The notes: a model not told the origin generated them from the letters alone. A stretch of 64,000 nt of DNA from Hartmannibacter diazotrophicus (GCF_900231165.1 NZ_LT960614.1:4666001-4730000); one strand, 5' to 3'. Shown: positions 28,210 to 37,801, counted from the first letter of the stretch. Numbers and translations are program-made.

Positions 28210-28815
28210 TCAGAAAGTCGCCGCCGTGGCCCGGGCACGCTCGACCTGCGTCGCATTGAGCAGGCCGGCATTGGCGACCCTCGGGTTGCGGCTGTGATGC
28301 ATCAGGTTGCTGTGGTCGTCGCCGGCCAGCGCATGATTGGGATCGTCGATGAGCACGTGCCCCAGTTCGTGGGCAAGCAGATTGCCGGCAAATCCCGCAA
28401 TTCCCTCGCGGACCTTCTCGCCGGAGAGAACCACGATGCGTCCGCCGCCCCAGCCGCCCTCGGCAGCGGGAAGGTCATAGACGAAGCCGACACCGATTCC
28501 CTGACCGCGCGGGGAAAGCCGGTTGACGAACCTGATCCACATGGCGCGCGCGTCCGCCGGAACGACCTCGTCGCGCCGCGAGATATTGACCGGCGAGAAC
28601 TGGATGTCGGCCTCCCGCAGCCAGATCCGGTTGGCTTCCGTGAAGGCCCGGTTGATCTCCTCCTCCGTCCAGAAGGAGGGCGTGGCAAGGCCGAGCGCGA
28701 GCGGCCGCAGGCTGGCGCCACCGGCCGGCGCGGGCGACCCGGCTCCAGCCGCGGCGGTCGCCTCCGGATAGAGCGTCAGGATATAGGCGCAAATCGGGAT
28801 CGAGATCGTGGCCAT
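28210..28815 (-). CDS. Zincin (matrixin-like) metalloprotease
   Basis: From the ATG at 28815 the protein has ~201 residues. The zinc site is AHELGHVLIDDPNH (H-E-x-x-H with a third His eight residues later), followed by NLMHHSRNP, a Met-turn-like segment. Upstream, ALAFTEEEINRAF-like helices and ISRRDEVVP fit a small catalytic domain. No signal peptide or propeptide is visible in the Ala-rich N-terminus, so secretion by another route or a cytoplasmic role are both possible. Similarity to matrixin/M10-type zincins is inferred from the motif spacing. The substrate is unknown and no inhibitor gene is adjacent. Confidence 0.6.
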   Translation of the reverse strand: MATISIPICAYILTLYPEATAAAGAGSPAPAGGASLRPLALGLATPSFWTEEEINRAFTEANRIWLREADIQFSPVNISRRDEVVPADARAMWIRFVNRLSPRGQGIGVGFVYDLPAAEGGWGGGRIVVLSGEKVREGIAGFAGNLLAHELGHVLIDDPNHALAGDDHSNLMHHSRNPRVANAGLLNATQVERARATAATF

Positions 28816-28952
28816 GGGCTTCTTGTCCCTTCCTGGCCGTGAACCGCTCAAGGGCGGATGATCGCGATCCTAGCAGACAACAGGTCACGCGCCAACGAAG
28901 GGCCGCCCGCCCGAAGTGCCAGCCCCGAACGCAACGCCCTGCCCGAGTGGCC

Positions 28953-30275
28953 TCAGAACCAGGAAATCAGCTTCACCAGCCTGTCCCGATAGCTCGGGGA
29001 CGACTGCGTCGGCGCCGAGGCCATCTGTGTCGGCTGTGCGGGATCGGCCTGCGCGGCAGGCTGACCGGCGGGTGCCACGGATGCGGTTGTGGCCGGTTCG
29101 CTCACGGCGGCGTCTGGCGTTGCCTGTGCCTGTGCCTGTGCCTGCGCCGGAGCGGCCTCGCTGCTGGCGACGTCAACCTTCGCATCCGGCGAAGGCGTCG
29201 GCAGCGGAGAACCGTCAGGTCCGGTGACCGGGTTCTGGATCAGGGCTGTCGCCGTCTCGGTGCCGCCATCGCCGAAGAGGGTCTCGAAGATCGGCTTGCG
29301 GTTGGCGAGGCGCTGCTCGCGCTCGGCTTCCTTCTGCGCCAGCATGATGCGCTGCTCGGCCAGCATGCGCTGATGCTCTTCGTCGCGCTTGCGCTGCTCG
29401 TCCAGCCGCGCCGCGATGACCATCGTCTCCGCGTCGTCCTTGGCCTGCTTGGCGGCAACCGCCATCTGCAGCGTCTGCGGCACGGTCAGTTCGGGGCAGG
29501 CCTGGACCGGGCTGAGGCGCGCATCGTCGACCGGCGTGGCGTCGAAGACGTATTTCCGTCCGCAGACGTCGACCTTCGGCTCCTGGCGCGTCAGCTCGAA
29601 GTGATCGTAGCCGACCTTCAGCATCTTCCAGAAAGGCATGTTCGGGTCGTCGAGATGCCGGGCAAGGTTCTCCGGCGTCATCCGGAAGGGATAGGCCTGG
29701 AGCTGGAAGGATCTCTGGCCGCCGCGGAAGGCATCGCGGGCGAGCGCATAGATCTCCTGGATCTGCTCGTCGGTCATGGCATAGCAGCCGGCCGACGAAC
29801 AGGCGCCGTGGACCATCAGGTTGCTGCCCGTGCGACCGTAGGAGCGGTCATAGGCGTTGGGATAGCCGGTATTGAAGGAGAGATAGTAGCTGGAATTCGG
29901 GTTCATCAGCGCGGGCGTGATGGTGTAATAGCCCTCCGGCGCCTGACGGTCGCCCTCCTTCTGCTTCGGCCCGAGCTTGCCGGACCACTTGCAGATCTCG
30001 AAGGTCTTGAGCAGGGCGTATTTGCCCGTGTCATCCTTCTTCCAGACCTCGAACTTGCTCTCTTCCTTGAAGATGCGCATCAGGATCGGCGCGCTGGACG
30101 CCATGTGGAGCTTCGTCATCTCCTCGCGCGTTTCGCGCGACACGGAGCGCGTATGTTTGGGACCGTAGCCCAGTTCATCGGCCTGGCAGGCGGCGAGAAG
30201 GGCCGACACGCTGGCGACGGCGACGACGCGCACGAGCCACCCGCGGGAATTTTGGAAGCGCTGGCTGATCTGCAT
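28953..30275 (-). CDS. L,D-transpeptidase (YafK-like) lipoprotein
   Basis: From the ATG at 30275 the protein has 440 residues and a lipoprotein signal ending SALLAAC, so it should be anchored in a membrane facing the periplasm. The catalytic region carries LMVHGACSSAGCYAM, the H-x-G-x-x-S-x-G-C-Y form of YkuD-type L,D-transpeptidases that cross-link peptidoglycan or attach proteins to it. The last ~130 residues are low complexity with an Ala-Gln run, PAQAQAQAQATP (encoded by repeats of gcctgt near 29127). The start upstream at 30431 in the same frame would bury the lipobox and is rejected. Confidence 0.85.
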   Translation of the reverse strand: MQISQRFQNSRGWLVRVVAVASVSALLAACQADELGYGPKHTRSVSRETREEMTKLHMASSAPILMRIFKEESKFEVWKKDDTGKYALLKTFEICKWSGKLGPKQKEGDRQAPEGYYTITPALMNPNSSYYLSFNTGYPNAYDRSYGRTGSNLMVHGACSSAGCYAMTDEQIQEIYALARDAFRGGQRSFQLQAYPFRMTPENLARHLDDPNMPFWKMLKVGYDHFELTRQEPKVDVCGRKYVFDATPVDDARLSPVQACPELTVPQTLQMAVAAKQAKDDAETMVIAARLDEQRKRDEEHQRMLAEQRIMLAQKEAEREQRLANRKPIFETLFGDGGTETATALIQNPVTGPDGSPLPTPSPDAKVDVASSEAAPAQAQAQAQATPDAAVSEPATTASVAPAGQPAAQADPAQPTQMASAPTQSSPSYRDRLVKLISWF

Positions 30276-30551
30276 GAGGCGACCAATCAAATCCTTCAGA
30301 CGGTTGTCCAGTTCCGAATACCGCACCAAGCCGCCGCGCCCCAAGACGGCAGCGGGACTCTTGGCACCCAGCCCAGATGCCAAGCATTCCCTGACATGCT
30401 TACCAAAGCGTTTACCCCGGCCAACACGCACGAAACCGTGAACGCAGCTTCATACCTGACCTGCCGGAGCATCAAACCTCGGCGGCGCCAAGAACTGTCC
30501 TTGTCTAGAAGGCACAATGAAGCAGCAATTCTGTCCCTTAGCCGCCATTTT

Positions 30552-31505
30552 TCACAAAGAGCGGCCGATGGCCAGAAATTTTTCGCGTCGCGCCTTCCGT
30601 ATTTCTTCGGAAGGCATGTCTTCGAAGACCGCCAGCATCGATTCGATATGGTCGCCGGAGGCCCTGATTGTCGCCTCGCCGTCGCGATGGGCGCCGCCCA
30701 TCGGCTCCTTGACGATCTCGTCGATGACGCCGAGCTTCAGGAGATCCTGCGCCGTGATCTTCATGTTCGTCGCCGCATCCTGCGCCCGCGCCGAATCCTT
30801 CCACAGGATCGAGGCCGCGCCTTCCGGCGAGATCACCGAATAGATCGCATGCTCCAGCATCAGGACCCGGCTCGCCGTCGCAATCGCGATGGCGCCGCCC
30901 GAACCGCCCTCGCCGATGACAAGGGCGACATTGGGAACGGACAGCTGAAGGCAGGCCTGCGTCGAGCGGGCAATCGCCTCCGCCTGGCCGCGCTCTTCCG
31001 CGCCGATGCCCGGATAGGCGCCGGCCGTATCGACGAAGGAGAGAACCGGCAGGCCGAAGCGGTCGGCAAGCTTCATGAGGCGGATCGCCTTGCGGTAGCC
31101 CTCGGGGCGCGCCATGCCGAAGTTGTGCCGGATGCGCGACTGGGTGTCGTGCCCCTTTTCCTGGCCGAGGATGGCGACGGAGCGCCCGCGAAAGCGGCCG
31201 AGCCCGGCCAGGATCGCCTGATCCTCGCCGAACGACCTGTCGCCGGCGAGCGGCGTCCAGTCCTCGATCAGCCCGGCGATGTAATGGGAGGCGTGCGGGC
31301 GGTCCGGGTGGCGGCAGACCTGCGTCTTCTGCCAGGGCGTGAGCTTGGCGTAGATATCGTTGAGTGCCTGGGTCGCCTTGGCCTCGAGCTTGGACACGTC
31401 TTCGGCAATCTCGACGGCTTCGCCGGATTCCGACAGGGTCCTGAGTTCCTCGATCTTGCTTTCAAGCTCGGCGACGGGCTTTTCGAATTCCAGATAGCTT
31501 CGCAT
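30552..31505 (-). CDS. accA: Acetyl-CoA carboxylase carboxyltransferase subunit alpha
   Basis: The 317-residue protein has the AccA N-terminus (MRSYLEFEKPVAELESKIEE) and carboxyltransferase motifs such as DTAGAYPGIGAEERGQ and GEGGSGGAIAIA, with the oxyanion-hole glycines. With AccD it transfers CO2 from biotin to acetyl-CoA in fatty-acid synthesis. The frame is open far upstream but the family N-terminus fixes the ATG at 31505. It lies 225 bases after xerD on the same strand, an order common in related genomes. Confidence 0.95.
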   Translation of the reverse strand: MRSYLEFEKPVAELESKIEELRTLSESGEAVEIAEDVSKLEAKATQALNDIYAKLTPWQKTQVCRHPDRPHASHYIAGLIEDWTPLAGDRSFGEDQAILAGLGRFRGRSVAILGQEKGHDTQSRIRHNFGMARPEGYRKAIRLMKLADRFGLPVLSFVDTAGAYPGIGAEERGQAEAIARSTQACLQLSVPNVALVIGEGGSGGAIAIATASRVLMLEHAIYSVISPEGAASILWKDSARAQDAATNMKITAQDLLKLGVIDEIVKEPMGGAHRDGEATIRASGDHIESMLAVFEDMPSEEIRKARREKFLAIGRSL

Positions 31506-31730
31506 TCCATGTCCAACCGATGACCGGGAGAAGCAGCATGGCACCGGCGCATTGCGCAAGGTCCCACGGCATCCTGCTGCCGGCCATGAATGTGATCCTT
31601 TTCGGCGGATGCGGCGAACCATCGGCACCGGCACGTGGCCCGGTCCGCGAACGCCTGCCGAATTCGGCGGCACACTGACCGCAGTCCCCCGGAGTGTCAA
31701 GGATTTCCCCAGCCGGCCCGGCTCCGGCCG

Positions 31731-32660
31731 CTAGCGGCCGGCAAGCGGATGATGCGTCTCGACAAGCTGCCTCAGCCGTTCGTCGAGGACATGGGTGTAG
31801 ATCTGCGTCGTCGAAATGTCGGCGTGTCCCAGCAGCGCCTGCACGACACGCAGGTCCGCGCCATTGGCGAGCAGATGGCTGGCGAACGCATGGCGCAGGA
31901 CATGGGGCGAGATCAGCTCCGGCCGGATGCCGACCGAGGCCGCCGCATCCTTGAGATCCCGGGCAAAGGACTGCCGGGTGACATGGCCGCTCTCCGAAAA
32001 GGCAGGAAACAGCCACGGTGTGCCCTGCTGCCGGCCGCTCGCGGCAAGGGCAGAACGCCAGGCCTCCACCGCCTCGCGGGCCCGTCCGCCGACGGGAACG
32101 ATGCGCTCCTTGTCGCCCTTGCCGCGCACCGTCATGACCCGCGCATCGCGCCGGATGGCCGCGGAACGCAGCGAAACGAGCTCGGAAACGCGCATGCCCG
32201 TCGCATAGACGAGTTCCAGAAGCACATGAAGCCGCATCGCCCTGAGGCCTTCCAGCGGCCGTTCATGCGGCGCGAAGGCACGGGCGCGAACCGTATCGAG
32301 AAGCCGGCCGACCTCATCCTCGGACAGCACCTTCGGCAACGGCTGACGCTTGCGCGGCCGTGCCACGGTTGCCGTCGGATCGTCGTTGCGCCGTCCTTCC
32401 GCGTAGAGGAACTTGTGGAACTGGCGCACCGCCGAGAGCCGGCGCGCTTGCGTCGACGGCGCCATCCCTTGCGCGGCGAGGTCTGCCATGAAGGCCTCCA
32501 CGTCACTGCGCGACGCGGTGACCGCCGAAGCTCCGTGACCAGAGAGACACTCAAGATAGGCGTCGAGATCGCGCTGGTAGGCGGCGAGCGTATTCTCCGC
32601 CGCCCCGCGCTCCACGCTCTGCATTTCGAGGAACGCCTCGACGAGATGCCGCTCGCTCAT
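31731..32660 (-). CDS. xerD: Site-specific tyrosine recombinase XerD
   Basis: This 309-residue tyrosine recombinase resolves chromosome dimers at dif with XerC. The N-terminal SAM-like domain (MSERHLVEAFLEMQS) is followed by the catalytic domain with Arg in YATGMRVSEL, HVLRHAFASHLL (His-x-x-Arg), LGHADISTTQIYTHV (second His and the nucleophilic Tyr). Its ATG overlaps the stop of a small membrane protein gene in ATGA (32657-32660). Whether it pairs with XerC or acts in another recombination cannot be said from one gene, but length and context fit XerD. Confidence 0.92.
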   Translation of the reverse strand: MSERHLVEAFLEMQSVERGAAENTLAAYQRDLDAYLECLSGHGASAVTASRSDVEAFMADLAAQGMAPSTQARRLSAVRQFHKFLYAEGRRNDDPTATVARPRKRQPLPKVLSEDEVGRLLDTVRARAFAPHERPLEGLRAMRLHVLLELVYATGMRVSELVSLRSAAIRRDARVMTVRGKGDKERIVPVGGRAREAVEAWRSALAASGRQQGTPWLFPAFSESGHVTRQSFARDLKDAAASVGIRPELISPHVLRHAFASHLLANGADLRVVQALLGHADISTTQIYTHVLDERLRQLVETHHPLAGR

Positions 32661-32902
32661 GGTTTCCAGTCGTCCGTCAGGTCGTCGTCCTGTTCCTCGC
32701 CGGAAAGGGCAGCCTTGGCGGCCGCGGCCCGCCGGGCCTCCTCGCGTGCCTTGCCGAGCCCCGCCTCGATGCGGGCGGGATCGATCGGCTCGACGGTCCT
32801 GCGGACATGCGGGCGGACGAGCGTTGCCAGCGCCGCCATGGCGACGAGGACAAGGGCCACGGCGAGGCCGGCGCGCAAGAGAAAACGTGTCAGCGTCGGC
32901 AT
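32657..32902 (-). CDS. Small single-pass membrane protein coupled to xerD
   Basis: From the ATG at 32902 this is an 81-residue protein with one transmembrane helix (LLRAGLAVALVLVAMAALATL) followed by a positively charged stretch and an Ala/Glu-rich acidic tail ending DDDLTDDWKP. No domain is recognised. Its stop overlaps the xerD start by four bases, so the two are very likely co-translated. The 136 bases upstream separate it from the divergent aroK. Its role is unknown; a link to septum-located recombination is speculation. Confidence 0.65.
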   Translation of the reverse strand: MPTLTRFLLRAGLAVALVLVAMAALATLVRPHVRRTVEPIDPARIEAGLGKAREEARRAAAAKAALSGEEQDDDLTDDWKP

Positions 32903-33038
32903 GATGGGGTCCGATTCGACAGGGCATCGACTTTTGACGCTATGCCGCCGTCTTGCAAGGTGCACGGCTCCTCTTTAGGAAGACTAGCGACGACGTGTGT
33001 CGAAAGGATCGGCATACTGCGCTTTCGGACCAGGGCTC

Positions 33039-33683
33039 ATGATCGATCAGATGACCTCCGCCCCGACGGACGGAGACATTGAGGACGCGAAGACCGATCC
33101 CGCCGCCGTCATTCGGGCGCGGCTCGGGGAGCGTTCGATCGTGCTCATCGGCATGATGGGGGCCGGCAAGAGCAGCGTCGGCAAGCGGCTGGCCGCCCGG
33201 CTCGGTCTCGGCTTCGTCGATGCCGATCATGCGATCGAGGAAGCCGCCAACCAGACCATCCCGGAAATCTTCGCCGAGCACGGCGAGGAGTATTTCCGCA
33301 CCGGCGAGCGCAAGGTCATCGCCCGCCTCCTGAAGGATGGCCCCCAGGTTCTGGCCACCGGCGGCGGCGCCTTCATGAACGGGGAAACCCGCGAGGCGAT
33401 CGCCGCGACCGGCATTTCCGTCTGGCTGAAGGCCGACGTCGCCGTCCTCTTCGAACGCGTCAAGAAACGCCCGACCCGTCCCCTCCTTCAGAACCCGGAC
33501 CCCGAGGGAACGCTGAGGCGGCTCGTCGAGGAACGCTATCCCGTCTACGGCCTTGCGGACATTACCGTCCTCTCCCGCGACGCGCCGCACGACGTCGTCG
33601 TCAACGACCTGATCAGTGCGCTCGCAGACCATCTCCAGCACCAGCAGCAAACGGCGCCAGTCGCCGAGGGAAAAGCCCCATGA
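33039..33683 (+). CDS. aroK: Shikimate kinase
   Basis: The 214-residue protein phosphorylates shikimate in aromatic amino-acid synthesis. Walker A is GMMGAGKSSVG, the shikimate-binding DADHAIEE follows, and VLATGGGAFMNGETR is the shikimate kinase GGG motif. The N-terminal ~27 residues before the fold are extra relative to the shortest homologues, and ATG at 33051 is an alternative. AGGG lies close to the ATG at 33039. It overlaps aroB in ATGA (33680-33683). Confidence 0.93.
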   Translation: MIDQMTSAPTDGDIEDAKTDPAAVIRARLGERSIVLIGMMGAGKSSVGKRLAARLGLGFVDADHAIEEAANQTIPEIFAEHGEEYFRTGERKVIARLLKDGPQVLATGGGAFMNGETREAIAATGISVWLKADVAVLFERVKKRPTRPLLQNPDPEGTLRRLVEERYPVYGLADITVLSRDAPHDVVVNDLISALADHLQHQQQTAPVAEGKAP

Positions 33684-34852
33684 CCGCTTCCGGCACCCCC
33701 GTTACCTCCGCGTCCGATATGGCGGAGCCAGCCGATACGGTCCGCGTTCCCGTCGCGCTTGGCGAGCGGTCCTATGACATTCTCATCGGCCGGGGCGTGC
33801 TGGGCGAAGCCGGTGCGCTGATCGCCAGGCGCATTCCGGGCTGCCGCGCGGCGATCGTGACCGATTCCACCGTCGGCCGCCATCATCTGGAAACGCTTGA
33901 AAGCAGCCTTGCCGAGGCGGGCATCGACTGCTCGGCCATCGTCGTCAGCCCCGGCGAAGGATCGAAGAATTTCGCCACCTTCGAGCAGGTGGTCGACGCG
34001 GTGATTGCCGGCCGCTTCGAGCGCGGCGACGCGATCGTTGCCCTTGGCGGCGGTGTCGTCGGCGACCTTGCCGGCTTCGTCGCCGGCGTCGTCCGGCGCG
34101 GCATGCATTTCGTCCAGATCCCGACCTCCCTGCTGGCGCAGGTGGATTCGTCCGTCGGCGGCAAGACCGGCATCAACGTCTCCCACGGCAAGAACCTCGT
34201 CGGCGTCTTCCACCAGCCCGACCTGGTGCTCGCCGATACTGGCGTGCTCGACACCCTATCCGAGCGCCACTTCCGCGCCGGCTATGCCGAAGTCGTCAAA
34301 TACGGGCTCATCAACGACGCCGATTTCTTCGTCTGGCTGGAAGAAAACTGGCGGGACGTCTTCGCCGGCGGTCCGGCCCGCACCCACGCGATCGCCACCT
34401 CCTGCCGTTCGAAGGCCGCCATCGTCGCCCGCGACGAGCGCGAGAGCGGCGAGCGGGCCCTGCTCAACCTCGGCCACACCTTCGGCCATGCGCTGGAGGC
34501 CGCGACCGGCTACGGCGACCGCCTTGTCCACGGCGAGGCGATCAGCATCGGCATGGTGCTCGCCCACGACTTCTCGGTGCGCATGAATCTCGCCAGCAAG
34601 GACGATGCCGACCGGGTCCGCGCGCATTTCGCCGGTGTCGGCCTGCCGACGACACTGGCCGAGATCCCGGGCGACCTGCCCGATGCCGATGGCCTGATGA
34701 CGCTGATCTCGCAAGACAAGAAGGTCTCGCGCGGCAGCCTCACCTTCATCCTGACCCATGGCATCGGCAAGGCCTTCATCGCCAAGGATGTCGTTCCGGA
34801 CGCCGTTCGCGATTTCCTGGCAGAGGCCAAGGCTGCCGGAGCCCGCACATGA
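33680..34852 (+). CDS. aroB: 3-dehydroquinate synthase
   Basis: This 390-residue NAD- and zinc-dependent enzyme converts DAHP to 3-dehydroquinate, the second step of the shikimate pathway. NAD- and metal-site motifs include GGGVVGDLAGFVAGVVRRG, SSVGGKTGINVSHGKN, AEVVKYGLINDADF and LNLGHTFGHALE. The ~25-residue N-terminal extension before VRVPVALGERSYDI is unremarkable. It overlaps aroK at its start and the CNNM gene at its end, each by four bases, so the three genes form a coupled operon. Confidence 0.95.
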   Translation: MTASGTPVTSASDMAEPADTVRVPVALGERSYDILIGRGVLGEAGALIARRIPGCRAAIVTDSTVGRHHLETLESSLAEAGIDCSAIVVSPGEGSKNFATFEQVVDAVIAGRFERGDAIVALGGGVVGDLAGFVAGVVRRGMHFVQIPTSLLAQVDSSVGGKTGINVSHGKNLVGVFHQPDLVLADTGVLDTLSERHFRAGYAEVVKYGLINDADFFVWLEENWRDVFAGGPARTHAIATSCRSKAAIVARDERESGERALLNLGHTFGHALEAATGYGDRLVHGEAISIGMVLAHDFSVRMNLASKDDADRVRAHFAGVGLPTTLAEIPGDLPDADGLMTLISQDKKVSRGSLTFILTHGIGKAFIAKDVVPDAVRDFLAEAKAAGART

Positions 34853-36144
34853 TCATTGACGCGGCTCTGGCAACAACCGTCGCCATCGTCTTCGTGCTGC
34901 TTCTGATGTCCGCCTTCTTCTCGGGCAGCGAAACGGCACTCACGGCCACCTCGCGCGCGCGCATCCACGCCCTCGAAAGGGGCGGCGACCAGCGGGCCAG
35001 CATCGTCGCCCGCCTGATCGGCAACCGCGAGCGCATGATCGGCGCCATGCTGATCGGCAACAACATCGTCAACATTCTCGCCTCCGCACTGGCCACCAGC
35101 GCGCTCTTGAAGCTCTTCGGCCAGGCCGGCGTAGCGGTGGCGACCGTCGTCATGACGACGCTCGTCATCATCTTCTCCGAAGTGCTGCCGAAGACATGGG
35201 CCATCGGCAATCCGGATCGCTTCGCGCTCACCGTTTCCCGCCCGATCCGGCTGATCGTTGCCCTGCTGGGGCCGCTTGCCGCCCTTGTCCAGTGGATCGT
35301 GCGCGGCATCCTCTCGCTCTTCGGGCTGAAGATCGATGCCGGCGTGGCGGTGCTCTCCGCGCATGAGGAACTGCGCGGCGCGGTGGACCTGCTCCATATG
35401 GAAGGCGGCGTGGTCAAGTCGGACCGCGACATGATGGGCGGCGTCCTCGACCTGCGCGAGTTGGAAGTCTCCGACATCATGGTCCACCGCACCAAGATGC
35501 GCTCGCTCAACGCTGACGATCCGCCGGCGCAGGTCGTCTCGGCGGTGCTTGCCAGCCCCTTTACCCGCATGCCGATCTGGCGCGACGAGCCGGACAACAT
35601 CGTCGGCATCCTCCACGCCAAGGATCTCCTGCGCGCGCTCGACCGCGCCGGCGGCGACTTCGACAAGATCGACCTGATGGCGATCGCCTCCGATCCCTGG
35701 TACGTGCCCGACACGACCAGCGTCGACGATCAGTTGAAGGCCTTCCTGAAGCGCAAGACCCACCTTGCTCTCGTCGTCGACGAATATGGCGAGGTTCAGG
35801 GTCTCGTGACCCTTGAGGATATCCTGGAGGAAATCGTCGGAGAGATCGCCGACGAGCAGGACATCGTCATCCAAGGTGTGCGCCCCCTGCCCGACGGGTC
35901 CGTCAACGTCGACGGCTCGGTGCCGATCCGCGACCTCAACCGCGTGATGGACTGGCGCCTGCCGGACGAGGAGGCGACCACCATCGCCGGCCTCGTCATC
36001 CACGAGGCGCGTCTCATTCCCGAACCCGGGCAGACCTTCACCTTCTACGGTTTCCGTTTCCAGGTGCTGCGCAAGACCCGCAACCGGATCACCTCGATCC
36101 GCATCACGCCGGTCGAAAAGCTGCGGGGCGGGGCAAGGGCCTGA
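34849..36144 (+). CDS. CNNM/CorC-family (HlyC-like) membrane protein with CBS domains
   Basis: This 431-residue protein has an N-terminal CNNM (DUF21) membrane domain with three to four helices (SAFFSGSETALTATSRARI), then a pair of CBS domains (about 205-330, including MVHRTKMRSL and LVVDEYGEVQGLVTLEDI), then a CorC/HlyC transporter-associated domain. The family is linked to divalent-cation (magnesium, cobalt) export or homeostasis; older hemolysin labels are not functional evidence. It is the last gene of the aroK-aroB operon, overlapping aroB by four bases. Nucleotide binding by the CBS pair is inferred. Confidence 0.9.
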   Translation: MIIDAALATTVAIVFVLLLMSAFFSGSETALTATSRARIHALERGGDQRASIVARLIGNRERMIGAMLIGNNIVNILASALATSALLKLFGQAGVAVATVVMTTLVIIFSEVLPKTWAIGNPDRFALTVSRPIRLIVALLGPLAALVQWIVRGILSLFGLKIDAGVAVLSAHEELRGAVDLLHMEGGVVKSDRDMMGGVLDLRELEVSDIMVHRTKMRSLNADDPPAQVVSAVLASPFTRMPIWRDEPDNIVGILHAKDLLRALDRAGGDFDKIDLMAIASDPWYVPDTTSVDDQLKAFLKRKTHLALVVDEYGEVQGLVTLEDILEEIVGEIADEQDIVIQGVRPLPDGSVNVDGSVPIRDLNRVMDWRLPDEEATTIAGLVIHEARLIPEPGQTFTFYGFRFQVLRKTRNRITSIRITPVEKLRGGARA

Positions 36145-36304
36145 CAAGCCGAACGCCGGATGCATCCGCCTCCGGCAAGCCCCTGGTGTCAGCCAGATGC
36201 GCGAAAAGCGTGCCCTCGCGAAGGCAAGGGCGACGACCGGTTTCCATCCGAGTTGAGGACGACAGCTTCAAGCATCTCCGCGCATGGAAAACGGCGGAAC
36301 GTCT

Positions 36305-37801
36305 CTAGCGATCGGTAATGATCTTCACCTTGGTGCCGACCGCCGGCTCCGCAGTGCCGGCCAGCCCGTTCATAATCCGGAAGAGTTGGTCGGGCCGCGT
36401 CAGGAAGGTCATCCGGCGGGCATAGCCCTCGACCGTATCGCCCGGCCGGACGGTGACCGTGTGCAGCGTCAGCGGGCGCAGCCGCGCCTTGTCCTCGGCC
36501 GTCAGGGCATGGAAGCTCTCGATCGTCTCGACGAACTGGCGGTCGAAGGCGGGGCCCGGCGACCGCGTCGCGAAAAGGAAGCGATAGGTGCCGTCGCCAA
36601 AGCGGATGATCGCGATGTGATAGGCATAGCCGCGCGTCGAGGCCGTGGCGCTCGCGGCCGGAAGCCCCCCGACCGAGAAGGTATGGATCGAGCTTTCCTG
36701 CAACCCGTTGATCCATCCCGATTTCAGGTAGGACACCAGCGTATCGCCGGGCTTGATGTCCGCGCCGTCGAAACGGATGGCCGTCCCCTCCGCGTTGGTC
36801 GCCAGCACGGCCGTCGCCGTGTTGTCGATCACAAAGCCCTCCGGCACCTTGAAGCCCAGCCCGAGCTTGGCATGCAGGAAGTCGCGGCCGCGGACGTAGC
36901 CCTCTTCCGGGTCGTCGCCATAGGCAAGGCCGTCGATCAGGTCGAGATAGGCGCTGCGGTCCTGTTCGCCGCCGCTGACCCCGGTCACCTTGGCGACCTC
37001 GAGCGCCTGCGACAGCCGCTCCGGCGTCGACGGATGGGACGACAGAAAATCGGTCGAATCGGATTCGTTCGGCACCGCGGAGCGATAGGCCGAGAAGGCC
37101 GACATCGTCTTCAAGAACCGCGCCGCCGCGAAGGGGTCATACCCGGCGTTGGCCAGCGTGCGGATGCCGATCTCGTCCGCCTGCAGTTCCTGCACCTGGG
37201 AAAACCGCGCCAGCGACAGCTGCGTCGAGGCGAGCGCCAGCTTGACCGCCGCCGGATCATGCACGACGTCCTGCACCACCTGGGTGGCAAGCTTGGCCTG
37301 TTCGACCCGTTCCTGCCGGGCGATGGCGTGGCGCGCCGTCACGTGGGCCATCTCATGCGCGATCACGGCCGCGATCTCGGATGTGTCGAGCGCCAGCGCC
37401 AGCAGGCCGCGCGTGACATAGACATAGCCGCCCGGAAGCGCGAAGGCATTCACCGTCGGGGAATTGAGAATGGTGACCCGGTAGCTGCGCCAGGGCTCGT
37501 CTGTCGCCTCGACAAGGCGGCCGACGATCCTGGCCACCGCCTGGACGGCCTTCGCATCGTCATAGGTGCCGCCATAAGCGGCGAGGATCTTGGGATGCTC
37601 GCGCTCGGCAATCGCCACGTCGCGCGGGTCCAGCCGGCCCTTCGGCACCGGAACAGTGCTCGTCACGGCCAGCGGCTCGTTGGTGGTCAGGGACGAAAGG
37701 CAACCGCCGAGAACCAGCAGGCTGGCAAGGCAGAGGCTCTTGGCAAGGCCGTCAACGACCCTTGACCGTCCAGAAAATCGAACCGATTTCCACGCCTGCA
37801 T
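36305..37801 (-). CDS. M48-family zinc metalloprotease lipoprotein with LysM-like C-terminus
   Basis: From the ATG at 37801 the protein has 498 residues. The lipoprotein signal LVLGGC anchors it. The M48 site is AAVIAHEMAHVTARH (H-E-x-x-H), with later ELQADEIGIRTLANAGYDP supplying the third ligand Glu. The C-terminal ~60 residues (HTVTVRPGDTVEGYARRM) resemble LysM, suggesting peptidoglycan binding. Similar periplasmic proteins (BepA/YfgC relatives) control outer-membrane protein quality; that role is inferred. The frame is open upstream to 37945 but lacks a signal there. Confidence 0.87.
   Translation of the reverse strand: MQAWKSVRFSGRSRVVDGLAKSLCLASLLVLGGCLSSLTTNEPLAVTSTVPVPKGRLDPRDVAIAEREHPKILAAYGGTYDDAKAVQAVARIVGRLVEATDEPWRSYRVTILNSPTVNAFALPGGYVYVTRGLLALALDTSEIAAVIAHEMAHVTARHAIARQERVEQAKLATQVVQDVVHDPAAVKLALASTQLSLARFSQVQELQADEIGIRTLANAGYDPFAAARFLKTMSAFSAYRSAVPNESDSTDFLSSHPSTPERLSQALEVAKVTGVSGGEQDRSAYLDLIDGLAYGDDPEEGYVRGRDFLHAKLGLGFKVPEGFVIDNTATAVLATNAEGTAIRFDGADIKPGDTLVSYLKSGWINGLQESSIHTFSVGGLPAASATASTRGYAYHIAIIRFGDGTYRFLFATRSPGPAFDRQFVETIESFHALTAEDKARLRPLTLHTVTVRPGDTVEGYARRMTFLTRPDQLFRIMNGLAGTAEPAVGTKVKIITDR

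Noticed and set aside
29110-29160. CRISPR or minisatellite-like repeat of gcctgt
   Set aside because: It is coding sequence for the Ala-Gln run in the L,D-transpeptidase lipoprotein.
28839-31523. 894-aa open frame on the plus strand
   Set aside because: Antisense to the L,D-transpeptidase and accA genes; no recognisable domain.
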